This document shows, piece by piece, positions 1-5,530 of a DNA stretch of 6,843 nucleotides; the stretch's first letter is position 1; each line of letters starts with the position of its first letter. The position numbers and the translations under genes were made by a program. The notes beneath the pieces were generated by a model. It was not told the origin of the DNA. It did no database searches and saw nothing but the letters and a program-made list of their open reading frames with translations. This stretch comes from Desulfobacteraceae bacterium (lineage in GTDB: Bacteria > Desulfobacterota > Desulfobacteria > Desulfobacterales > UBA11574). The stretch is from NCBI GenBank assembly GCA_003486165.1, contig DNGT01000455.1, forward strand, positions 585 to 7,427. The letters are read 5' to 3'.

Positions 1-536
1 GAGAGATTAAACAGCCATTCCACCAGAGCCGGCGAACTTGCAGCAGCGAGTGTCCCAGCAATCAAAAAACCGTCCCGAACGCCAAATAAAGAAATCCGTT
101 CGTTATAGTCAAGGGTAATTTCAGGGCCCAGAGATTCATAAGGTACACTGACCAGCGTCCAGAAAAAAAACAACGCATAGATACAACCCCCGAACCACAG
201 GGCAGAATAAGATGAAGACGCTTCTGGAGGATTAAATAAAAAGTACATTGACAATGAAACGAAGAAAGACCCTCCTGCGATAAACGGCCGTCTTCTGCCG
301 AACGGCGTCTTGGTTCGATCGGAAATATACCCAATTGCCGGATCCGTTATGGCATCGAAGATTCGAACACTCAAGAGAATATAACCCATTAACACAACAT
401 TGACCCCGATAATATCCGTATAAAACTTTGGTATGTAAACATAAATCGGTATTCCCACCACTGCAAGGGCATAAGCCGGCGCAGCATAGGCAATCTTTTT
501 ATGAAACGGAACAGACTTTCGGGCTTCAACTTTCAT
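1..536 (-). CDS. GPH-family (MFS_2) sodium/proton:solute symporter, partial
   Basis: The visible 178 residues are the N-terminal part of an inner-membrane secondary transporter of the glycoside-pentoside-hexuronide (MelB-like) group; the C-terminal half lies beyond the left edge. The loop after helix 2 carries the family signature, DAITDPAIGYISDRT at residues 61-75 followed by GRRRPF at 80-85. A second typical block, PYESLGPEITLDYNERISLF, falls at residues 132-151. Hydrophobic helices are visible around 15-35, 43-62, 86-102 and 112-133. The ATG overlaps the TGA of the upstream chalcone isomerase-like gene (ATGA, 533-536), which suggests translational coupling; TTGGGG a few bases upstream is the only Shine-Dalgarno-like sequence. 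The substrate cannot be read from sequence: the family includes sugar carriers but also many members of unknown cargo, and the neighbour suggests an envelope or lipid-related cargo rather than sugar (inference). Family call sure, substrate unknown. Confidence 0.9.
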   Translation of the reverse strand, partial: MKVEARKSVPFHKKIAYAAPAYALAVVGIPIYVYIPKFYTDIIGVNVVLMGYILLSVRIFDAITDPAIGYISDRTKTPFGRRRPFIAGGSFFVSLSMYFLFNPPEASSSYSALWFGGCIYALFFFWTLVSVPYESLGPEITLDYNERISLFGVRDGFLIAGTLAAASSPALVEWLFNL

Positions 537-1105
537 TTTAACCCCAACAACTGATCTTTAAACGGTTTGTTCATGGGGAATTCCCCCAACCACATCGAAA
601 AGAGCGCGGACGCAAAATCAGCACCTTTGATGATTCCCTTGGTTTTTCCGTTTAGTGCAAGCTCTGTTCCTCTTCCCGGGATGTATGTCAATGAATACCG
701 ATCTCCAGTGTGGACATCTTCATAAAGCGAGTTGTGATAATCGATTTGTGGTCGAATTTTTTGCAAAGTTAGTGCGTTCGTATTCTTTGACAGTATTTTG
801 TTTGTGGTAATCCCAAAATCTTCCCCTTTTAAGTCATGGAAATACTCAACCTCCAAGCGCTTGGGTGTGTCAGTAAGAATATCCTCTACGGAACTCCCCT
901 CTTCCAGATAAAGTGCACCCACATAGGCTTTTATAAAACCGAGGTAGCGAAACAGTCCCGTACCCTGGATCTTCATCCGAATCCCGTCTGTCTCGTAAGA
1001 GTCTTCAAAATGTACACCTTCGATTTCTGCCCCATCAACCTTGGGTGTTACGCCGACTGATGCTATGACTACAAACATTAATATAGTATAAACAGTATGT
1101 TTCAT
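533..1105 (-). CDS. Exported chalcone isomerase-like protein
   Basis: This 190-residue protein belongs to the bacterial chalcone isomerase-like family (Chalcone_3 type). Members share the chalcone isomerase fold, but most are not known to act on flavonoids; fatty-acid binding is a recurring proposal for the fold. Residues 1-26 form a signal peptide (basic start, hydrophobic stretch 5-20, likely cleavage after DGA), so the mature protein should be periplasmic. Family-typical parts are the early LFRYLGFIKAYVGALYL block (51-67) and the C-terminal block DFASALFSMWLGEFPMNKPF (163-182) followed by a short leucine-rich end. The ATG at 1105 is chosen over an in-frame TTG at 1120 because the SD-like GAGGAA lies 7 bases before it and would be inside the gene with the TTG start. 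It is the first gene of a minus-strand unit and overlaps the transporter start by 4 bp. Function in this organism is unknown. Confidence 0.87.
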   Translation of the reverse strand: MKHTVYTILMFVVIASVGVTPKVDGAEIEGVHFEDSYETDGIRMKIQGTGLFRYLGFIKAYVGALYLEEGSSVEDILTDTPKRLEVEYFHDLKGEDFGITTNKILSKNTNALTLQKIRPQIDYHNSLYEDVHTGDRYSLTYIPGRGTELALNGKTKGIIKGADFASALFSMWLGEFPMNKPFKDQLLGLK

Positions 1106-1112
1106 TATTCCG

Positions 1113-1118
1113 TTCCTC
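1113..1118 (-). promoter_or_regulatory. Ribosome binding site of the chalcone isomerase-like gene
   Basis: On the minus strand GAGGAA ends 7 bases before ATG 1105. It decides the start codon: a longer reading from TTG 1120 would place this site inside the coding region and leave no site of its own. Confidence 0.6.
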
Positions 1119-1168
1119 AATGTGTTCCTGATTTTAACAGATCATTAACTTCGTAAATAAAATATCTC

Positions 1169-1198
1169 AACATAATTATTAATATTTTCACTTTTCAA
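1169..1198 (-). promoter_or_regulatory. Candidate sigma-70 promoter for the chalcone isomerase-like/transporter unit
   Basis: The minus strand has TTGAAA (1198-1193, five of six matches to the -35 consensus), an 18-base spacer, and TATGTT (1174-1169, four of six matches to the -10). This would give a leader of roughly 55 bases before ATG 1105. The region is very AT-rich, so chance matches are easy; treat as the best candidate rather than a firm call. Confidence 0.3.
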
Positions 1199-1231
1199 GA
1201 ATATTCAACATGAGTAAAATCGGCGTATAGT

Positions 1232-1248
1232 AATAGGTAATACCTATT
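1232..1248. promoter_or_regulatory. 17-bp palindrome, possible operator
   Basis: AATAGGTA, one central A, then TACCTATT: two perfect 8-base arms around one base. It lies about 35 bases upstream of the candidate minus-strand promoter and 127 bases from the start of the chalcone isomerase-like gene, in the gap between two divergent gene pairs. The size and symmetry fit a dimeric regulator binding site. No T-run follows, so it is not a terminator. The regulator is unknown. Confidence 0.4.
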
Positions 1249-1277
1249 GTTTTGTTATCATCATTCAGAACAGTTTT

Positions 1278-1561
1278 TTATCTCAAAGCACTTGAGCCCT
1301 CGAGAAGTTTTTCTTCTAAATCCTTGAGTCTCAGGTTTCGGCTCGGAGAGAGGAATGGACGATCTTTTTTAAAAAGCGGGTGCTGTTTAAGTGGCTCAGG
1401 AATCGTTAGAAAGAACAGGTGCATGCACAAATAGCATCTTCAAAAGAAATTAAAGATTTTATGGCCAACCTATTGATCTTTAGAATATGGATTTTTGACC
1501 TTTCTTTACGAACCTTTGCCACGAGTTCACGCGGTTTTAAAAAAGATTGTCCATGGAGCGA
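1278..1561 (-). pseudogene. Possible decayed coding remnant, frameshifted
   Basis: Two minus-strand open stretches lie end to end in different frames. The first, open from 1561 to a stop at 1406, reads with a charged, protein-like composition (for example LKPRELVAKVRKERSKIHIL). The second runs from ATG 1424 to TAA 1278 and encodes 48 residues including PLFKKDRPFLSPSRNLRLKD. One frameshift near 1424-1430 would join them. Neither has a ribosome binding site of note and neither matches a family I recognise. Plus-strand open frames over the same bases (1252-1434 and 1419-1622) are equally long, so the strand is uncertain and the whole may be non-coding. Confidence 0.22.
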
Positions 1562-1745
1562 TCATTTAGGAAAACTCTACGCCCCTTCAAGTATTCAGAC
1601 TACAGATGTTGATATGCGATAAAAAAATGTTTATGGTTATGTTTAAAATGTTGGTCCAAACAAAAAAGTTTTTGCAATTAAAGAAAATTTGAAGTTAAAG
1701 TAAGTTAACTGGGTATCACTCCATGTGAGTCATAAGGCTGACAGA

Positions 1746-2153
1746 ATGAATTTAATCTATTATCTAAAACTTTATGCATTGACTGTACCGGTATTTTTTG
1801 CCGTTGATATTATTTGGCTGGGATTTGTTGCAAAAAAGTTTTATCGAAACCATCTTGGTTTTATACTGAGTCCTGATGTGAACTGGTCGGCGGCAATCAG
1901 CTTTTATCTATTGTACATTGCAGGCATTCTTATTTTTGCTGTTGTGCCGGCATTAGAAAAAGATTCATTGGGAAAATCGCTGTTGTGGGGCAGTTTGTAT
2001 GGTTTTTTCACTTACGCAACATACGATTTGACAAATATGGCCACAATAAAGAATTGGCCGTTAAAGGTAGTCATGGTCGATATTTTGTGGGGCGTTTTTC
2101 TATGTTCAATGGTCGCTTCAATAAGTTTTTTGATTGCGAAATGGCTCTGGTAA
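1746..2153 (+). CDS. DUF2177 family four-helix membrane protein
   Basis: This 135-residue integral membrane protein matches the DUF2177 family in length and in its two hallmark blocks: an N-terminal DIIWLGFVAKKFYRNHLG (21-38) and a C-terminal TYDLTNMATIKNWPL (89-103) followed by VDILWG (111-116). Four hydrophobic segments are visible, about 8-28, 50-70, 77-95 and 108-131. The charged or polar residues D21, Y92, D93, N97, W104 and D112 are the conserved positions and would sit in or near the membrane. The family has no established biochemical role. ATG 1746 gives the family's usual N-terminus and has AAGG 10 bases upstream; an in-frame GTG at 1725 would add seven residues without a better site. 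The DUF1499 gene follows after 17 bases, so the two are probably co-transcribed. Confidence 0.85.
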   Translation: MNLIYYLKLYALTVPVFFAVDIIWLGFVAKKFYRNHLGFILSPDVNWSAAISFYLLYIAGILIFAVVPALEKDSLGKSLLWGSLYGFFTYATYDLTNMATIKNWPLKVVMVDILWGVFLCSMVASISFLIAKWLW

Positions 2154-2170
2154 AAGGTGATGGCAAAGAA

Positions 2171-2632
2171 ATGAGAAAAATGATCGAGCTTTCCATTAAG
2201 TCCTTGATGTTCGTTACCATCTTGTGGGGATGTTCCGGGAACCCTGCGGAACGTCACAATAGCGAATCATCAGAGTTCTTGGATTGTCCGGATACGCCCA
2301 ATTGCGTGTCGTCATTAGCAAAAAATCCAAAATACCGAGTTGAACCCCTTAAATTAAAAAACGATCCTAAAACAAGCTGGGATATGGTTAAAAAAACGGT
2401 TGAGGTACTGCCCCGAACAAAAATAGTTTCAGCAGACAACAGTGATATTCATGCCGAATGCAAAAGCCTGATTTTTCGATTTGTTGATGACCTCACACTC
2501 CATTTGATCCCCTCGAACGGCATTGTTCACATTCGTTCAGTATCCAGAATCGGTTATTCAGACCTCGGTGTTAATCGTCTTCGTGTTGAAAACTTGAGAA
2601 AAAAACTCCAGCAAAATGACATTATTGAATAA
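2171..2632 (+). CDS. DUF1499 family lipoprotein
   Basis: The product is a 153-residue protein with a lipoprotein signal: a basic start, a hydrophobic run 9-19 and the lipobox LWGC, with C21 as the predicted lipidated cysteine. Mature residues begin SGN, without the Asp at +2 that would favour inner-membrane retention in enterobacteria. The DUF1499 hallmarks are present: CPDTPNCVSS at 39-48, FRFVDDLTLHL at 102-112, and RSVSRIGYSDLGVNRLRVEN at 122-141. The family is widespread in proteobacteria and plants and has no defined activity. The reading frame stays open far upstream into the DUF2177 gene, but only ATG 2171 (or 2180) gives a signal peptide, and AAGGTG lies about 10 bases before 2171. 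A small inverted repeat belonging to repeat copy 1 starts 8 bases after the stop. Confidence 0.85.
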   Translation: MRKMIELSIKSLMFVTILWGCSGNPAERHNSESSEFLDCPDTPNCVSSLAKNPKYRVEPLKLKNDPKTSWDMVKKTVEVLPRTKIVSADNSDIHAECKSLIFRFVDDLTLHLIPSNGIVHIRSVSRIGYSDLGVNRLRVENLRKKLQQNDIIE

Positions 2633-2639
2633 CCTCTTC

Positions 2640-2709
2640 ATCATTTGATTAAATTGAAATGATCAGGCACGTTGACACCAAAGTGAACCGGGGAAGCACA
2701 TCCCGTGAA
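2640..2709 (+). repeat. Dispersed repeat, copy 1
   Basis: The copy has two conserved blocks: ATTGAAATGATCAGGCACG at 2653-2671 and AAGCACATCCCGTGAA at 2694-2709, separated by 22 bases. The same blocks recur at 5436-5482 with one and two mismatches respectively and a spacer 10 bases shorter. The left block is the right arm of an inverted repeat: ATCATTT at 2640-2646 pairs with AAATGAT at 2657-2663 around a 10-base loop. The element starts just after the DUF1499 stop codon, so the hairpin could also lie at the 3' end of that transcript, although no T-run follows. Confidence 0.6.
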
Positions 2710-2734
2710 CCCATACCCGCGTTTCATGTTCCAC

Positions 2735-2764
2735 TTTACAATTCCCTCGCTAATAGAGTAATGT
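2735..2764 (+). promoter_or_regulatory. Weak candidate promoter for the PAS-LuxR gene
   Basis: TTTACA (2735-2740), an 18-base spacer and TAATGT (2759-2764) form the best -35/-10 pair in the gap, giving a leader of about 50 bases. Between it and the start is a short inverted repeat, TGATT-GCTTT-AATCA (2794-2808), directly abutting the ribosome binding site AGGGGG (2808-2813). AT-rich context makes this tentative. Confidence 0.25.
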
Positions 2765-2820
2765 TCTAAATATAGTTAAAAGAAGACCTATTTTGATTGC
2801 TTTAATCAGGGGGTACGCAT

Positions 2821-3723
2821 ATGAAAAACCAGCCGCAGGATGTCAAACCCCATATTGAACCTTTGAATTTTTCCGAAGAACTGGCCAGAGCTGTGATAGA
2901 TTCCCTATCGGCACATATTGCCATTCTGGATGAAAACGGCGTCATTCTTGAGAACAATCGTGCATGGAAAGCCTATTCCGTTAAAAACGGCATGCCGAAA
3001 AACGCTGTCTTTAAGGGCATGAATTATCTGAGTGTCTGTGATGCCGCCAAAGGAGAGGATTCACTGGATGCTCACAACGTTGCAGCTGGAATTCGAAAGG
3101 TTATCAAAGGTGAAATCAACGAGTTTCTTTTTGACTATCCCTGTCACACCCTTTACAGCAAACATTGGTACTACATGCGGGCCATTAGAATGTCTGATGC
3201 CAAACCCGTCCGGGTGATCATCAGTCATGAAGATATAACGGCGTTAAAACTTGTCGAGGAAGCGTTAAGAGAAAGCCGTGAAGAACTCAAGGAACAGAAG
3301 CAAAGCCTTGAGGAAGCCAATATCGCGTTGAAAGTACTGATCAAACATCGGGAAAACGACAAGTTGGAGCTTGAAAAAAATGTATTGAGCAATGTCAAGG
3401 AGTTGATTTTGCCGTATGTTGAAAAGTTAAAGGAAGTTCCATTAAAACCCAGAAATAAGACACTCGTTGAAATCATTGAAAATCATCTGAAAGATATTAT
3501 TTCCCCCCTCCTTCAAAAATTTTCAAACGCCCAGATTATTCTGACCCCCCAGGAAATAAAAATGGTCACCTTAATCAAAGACGGAAAAAGCAGTAAGGAA
3601 ATTGCAGATATTCTGGCCATATCCGAAACCACCGTCAATTTTCATCGAAAAAATCTCCGCAAGAAGTTCGGTCTGAAAAACAGGCAGATGAATTTGAGAT
3701 CATACCTAATGTCAATGTCATAG
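2821..3723 (+). CDS. PAS domain LuxR-family one-component regulator
   Basis: This 300-residue cytoplasmic protein senses through a PAS domain and binds DNA through a LuxR/FixJ-type helix-turn-helix. The PAS domain spans about 23-143 and carries the sub-family motifs NRAWKAYS (46-53), MNYLSVCDAA (67-76) and FDYPCHTLYSKHWYYM (104-119), ending in SHEDITALK (135-143). A charged coiled-coil linker runs from about 143 to 190. A helical region to about 235 precedes the HTH, which begins at LTPQEIKMV (241-249) and has the recognition region SETTVNFHRKNLRKKFG (268-284). There is no membrane helix, receiver domain or kinase domain, so signal and output are in one polypeptide. The ligand is unknown; C73, C108 and H109 lie in the conserved PAS core. 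The site AGGGGG 7 bases before ATG is strong. Desulfobacterales genomes typically have many such paralogues. The pirin gene follows after 36 bases and is the obvious candidate target (inference). Confidence 0.88.
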   Translation: MKNQPQDVKPHIEPLNFSEELARAVIDSLSAHIAILDENGVILENNRAWKAYSVKNGMPKNAVFKGMNYLSVCDAAKGEDSLDAHNVAAGIRKVIKGEINEFLFDYPCHTLYSKHWYYMRAIRMSDAKPVRVIISHEDITALKLVEEALRESREELKEQKQSLEEANIALKVLIKHRENDKLELEKNVLSNVKELILPYVEKLKEVPLKPRNKTLVEIIENHLKDIISPLLQKFSNAQIILTPQEIKMVTLIKDGKSSKEIADILAISETTVNFHRKNLRKKFGLKNRQMNLRSYLMSMS

Positions 3724-3759
3724 CCCGGATAAACCCAAAAAGTTTCAAGGAGATATAAA

Positions 3760-4674
3760 ATGAGTTCAACACGAAATATTCGCAAAGTATTTCGAAGTAA
3801 ACCTGTCATCGAAGGGGCCGGTGTTCATCTAAAACGGGCACTAGGATTTAGTGAAGCACCGCTGTTTGATCCTTTTTTGCTTTTAGATGATTTTCGCTCA
3901 ATGATTCCGAAGCATTTCATCAAAGGATTCCCTTGGCATCCCCATCGCGGAATCGAAACCATCACCTATGTTCTTCAGGGAGCTGTGGAACACGGTGACA
4001 GCATGGGGAATAAAGGCATCATCGACTCCGGGGATGTTCAGTGGATGACGGCGGGAAGCGGCATCATTCACCAAGAGATGCCCAAAGGCGATCCCAACGG
4101 CATCATGCTGGGATTTCAGCTCTGGGCGAATTTGCCCGCATCCCGCAAAATGATGGGTCCCCGTTATCAGGAAATAAAATCGAGCCAAATCCCAAAAATA
4201 CACTTGGAAAACGGAACGCAGATCAAGATTATCTGCGGCCGGATCAACGGCACCCCTGGCCCGGTCCGGGACATTGTTATCGACCCGGAATATCTTGACA
4301 TTCGTGTGCCTGCGAATTCAATATACAAGCATCCGACAAAAGCAGGCCATACGGTGTTTGCCTATGTCATCGATGGAAAAGGATACTTCTGCCAGGAAAA
4401 GAAACCTTTTACCTTTGATGTGGTGGGTGAGAGCTATTTTGACATGAGCGGCGAACCTTATATAAAAAACGAAATGCTGGTGCTGTTCGACGACGGGGAA
4501 TCTGTCCGGGTATCCACGGAAGATGAACCGGTCAGGTTTCTTCTGATTTCAGGAAAGCCCATCAACGAGGCCGTTGCCTGGCGCGGCCCCATTGTAATGA
4601 ATACCCAGGAAGAATTGCGACTGGCCTTTGAAGAATACCAAAACGGAACCTTTATTAAACACAAGGCGACTTGA
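3760..4674 (+). CDS. Pirin family bicupin protein
   Basis: This 304-residue protein is a full-length pirin (usual length about 280-310). The N-terminal cupin contains the metal ligands expected from human pirin and E. coli YhhW: H60 and H62 in FPWHPHRGIETITYVLQG (57-74), and H104 and E106 in GSGIIHQEMP (99-108). FQLWANLP (119-126) is another hallmark. The C-terminal cupin covers about 175-285 and ends with the conserved GPIVMNTQEELRLAFEEYQ segment (277-295). Bacterial pirins bind iron or another divalent metal; some have quercetin 2,3-dioxygenase activity, others modulate metabolic enzymes or stress responses. The complete ligand set argues that metal binding is intact here, but the physiological substrate cannot be deduced. 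AAGGAG lies 7 bases before the ATG. It is the second gene of the plus-strand block, 36 bases behind the PAS-LuxR gene. Confidence 0.93.
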   Translation: MSSTRNIRKVFRSKPVIEGAGVHLKRALGFSEAPLFDPFLLLDDFRSMIPKHFIKGFPWHPHRGIETITYVLQGAVEHGDSMGNKGIIDSGDVQWMTAGSGIIHQEMPKGDPNGIMLGFQLWANLPASRKMMGPRYQEIKSSQIPKIHLENGTQIKIICGRINGTPGPVRDIVIDPEYLDIRVPANSIYKHPTKAGHTVFAYVIDGKGYFCQEKKPFTFDVVGESYFDMSGEPYIKNEMLVLFDDGESVRVSTEDEPVRFLLISGKPINEAVAWRGPIVMNTQEELRLAFEEYQNGTFIKHKAT

Positions 4675-4688
4675 ACACATAAATTTTT

Positions 4689-4707
4689 AAAGACAAAATA
4701 TGTCTTT
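4689..4707 (+). terminator. Hairpin after the pirin gene, weak terminator candidate
   Basis: AAAGACA and TGTCTTT form perfect 7-base arms around the loop AAATA, 14 bases after the pirin stop. Only three T residues end the right arm and none follow, and the stem is AT-rich, so termination would be inefficient. It could attenuate read-through into the next gene or be a processing site. Confidence 0.35.
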
Positions 4708-4746
4708 GGCAAATTATCATTCGGCGCCCTGATAAAAAGTGATCTC

Positions 4747-4752
4747 TATACT
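4747..4752 (+). promoter_or_regulatory. -10-like box next to the start codon
   Basis: TATACT matches the sigma-70 -10 consensus in five of six bases and ends 5 bases before ATG 4758. No convincing -35 lies 16-18 bases upstream. If used, transcription would begin at or next to the ATG and give a leaderless mRNA, which would fit the absence of a ribosome binding site. It may be a chance match. Confidence 0.2.
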
Positions 4753-4757
4753 TAAAG

Positions 4758-5375
4758 ATGAACGACTCCATATACTATATTTTCAATTATCGGGATTTAG
4801 AACAATCGGGGTTTTCTGTTTATTCAACCGTATCGGTTGATCTGGTATTCACGTTGAGAGGAAATTGTCTGATCGATGTGTTTGACATTAATACTTTAAA
4901 GCAAATCGCCTATCTTGATTTTGACACTTCAAAATCCATTATGCTCGGATCGGCCTTTCGATCTCCGCTCATCGGATTGCCTTTTTCCACTTTATTTCGA
5001 AAACGTTTCGAAACTCTTCTTCTGCCGTTAAAGGATCTTCGATCTAAACATGAGGTGGGATTTTTCGTGGACATCGACTACAGGAACAAGGGGAAAAAAG
5101 AGATCTGGAATTTAGATGAAATAATGATGGCCATTGCTTTTGAAACCGCTTTTGAAGATAAGATCCATAATTTTACTATCAAACCCACCGGCGACACGGC
5201 AACCTATTATCGAAAAAAGTATAATGCAAAAATATGTCGTCAACCAAGGAACGATTTGACAATGACCGTTCATTTAAAAACAGTTAGAAAAAATCTGCGA
5301 CACCTCAGGATGATTGAAAAAGAGGGAAAGACTGTTTTTTTCACGGTGAAGGGTGTGCCGGACCTCATAGCATAG
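4758..5375 (+). CDS. Hypothetical protein, possible divergent GNAT fold
   Basis: I do not recognise this 205-residue protein. It has no signal peptide and no clear membrane helix; the C-terminal third is strongly basic (YYRKKYNAKICRQPRN at 150-165, KTVRKNLRHLR at 174-184). Residues 101-160 faintly resemble the core of GNAT acyltransferases: a beta-like stretch FFVDIDYRNKGKK (102-114), in which RNKGKK recalls the acyl-CoA pyrophosphate loop RxxGxG/A with the last glycine lost, a helix at 119-135, then KPTGDTATYYRKKYNAKI (142-159), similar to the late strand and 'A..FY.k.Gf' motif. The 41-residue gap between R109 and Y150 suits that reading. This is pattern recognition only. The ATG is the first possible start after an in-frame stop at 4740, and no Shine-Dalgarno sequence precedes it. 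The gene lies 83 bases after pirin, separated by a hairpin, and faces mazG tail to tail. Confidence 0.7.
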   Translation: MNDSIYYIFNYRDLEQSGFSVYSTVSVDLVFTLRGNCLIDVFDINTLKQIAYLDFDTSKSIMLGSAFRSPLIGLPFSTLFRKRFETLLLPLKDLRSKHEVGFFVDIDYRNKGKKEIWNLDEIMMAIAFETAFEDKIHNFTIKPTGDTATYYRKKYNAKICRQPRNDLTMTVHLKTVRKNLRHLRMIEKEGKTVFFTVKGVPDLIA

Positions 5376-5432
5376 ATGATATTTTCATCAGAAGATTTAT
5401 TGAGAAGATGCTTCCTCTCCAAGGTATGCTAA

Positions 5433-5482
5433 GTCATTGAAATGACCAGGCACGCGGATGGCAATGAAGCATATCCCCTGAA
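5433..5482 (+). repeat. Dispersed repeat, copy 2
   Basis: The second copy contains ATTGAAATGACCAGGCACG (5436-5454) and AAGCATATCCCCTGAA (5467-5482), 12 bases apart. Against copy 1 at 2640-2709 the left block differs at one of 19 bases and the right block at two of 16. The left block again sits in an inverted repeat: GTCATT (5433-5438) and AATGAC (5441-5446). The T-to-C change relative to copy 1 is matched by A-to-G on the opposite arm, keeping the outer pair. The copy lies between convergent genes. Confidence 0.6.
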
Positions 5483-5510
5483 TACTTAGATGAATAGTAT
5501 TGGCAGATCG

Positions 5511-5530
5511 CCTTAATCAGTAAGGTTTTT
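5511..5530 (+). terminator. Weak terminator candidate for rightward transcripts
   Basis: CCTTA and TAAGG form 5-base arms around ATCAG (5511-5525), followed directly by TTTTT (5526-5530). It overlaps the last codons of mazG on the other strand and would end plus-strand transcripts about 140 bases after the hypothetical gene. The stem is short, so the call is tentative. Confidence 0.28.

Larger units (their letters stand above)
1106..1745. other. Long intergenic region between divergent gene pairs
   Basis: These 640 bases hold no convincing intact gene. The left part (1120-1260) is strongly AT-rich and carries the candidate minus-strand promoter and the 17-bp palindrome. The centre (1278-1561) is less AT-rich and may contain a decayed minus-strand coding remnant. 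The right part (1623-1745) is again AT-rich, includes the A/T palindrome CAAAAA-AG-TTTTTG at 1661-1674, and must hold the promoter of the DUF2177/DUF1499 pair. TTGCAA at 1672 is a possible -35, but no good -10 sits at the right distance. Confidence 0.6.

Noticed and set aside
62..334. 90-codon minus-strand frame inside the transporter gene
   Set aside because: It is an out-of-frame shadow; the correct frame from 536 gives clear GPH-family motifs through this whole stretch.
1252..1622. Two plus-strand open frames of 60 and 67 codons (starting TTG 1252 and GTG 1419)
   Set aside because: Non-ATG starts, no proper ribosome binding sites, unusual composition and no recognisable family; not supported as genes, though the area may be a decayed coding region.
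1985..2170. N-terminal extension of the DUF1499 reading frame into the DUF2177 gene
   Set aside because: It is the shifted frame of the DUF2177 coding sequence and would bury the lipoprotein signal that starts at 2171.
2672..2677. Perfect -35 hexamer TTGACA inside repeat copy 1
   Set aside because: No acceptable -10 lies 15-19 bases downstream (the sequence there is GC-rich), and copy 2 has a different sequence at this place.
2655..2764. Small open frame reading through repeat copy 1 (36 codons from ATG 2659)
   Set aside because: Copy 2 read in the same frame gives a different, shorter peptide and the spacers differ by 10 bases, so coding is not what is conserved.
3898..4203. 101-codon antisense frame and an overlapping plus-strand frame (4041-4298) within the pirin gene
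   Set aside because: The pirin frame has complete family motifs across this stretch; the others are shadows without family resemblance.
5375..5389. Inverted repeat GATGA-TATTT-TCATC right at the stop of the hypothetical gene
   Set aside because: Five-base AT-rich stem with no T-run after it; not distinguishable from chance.
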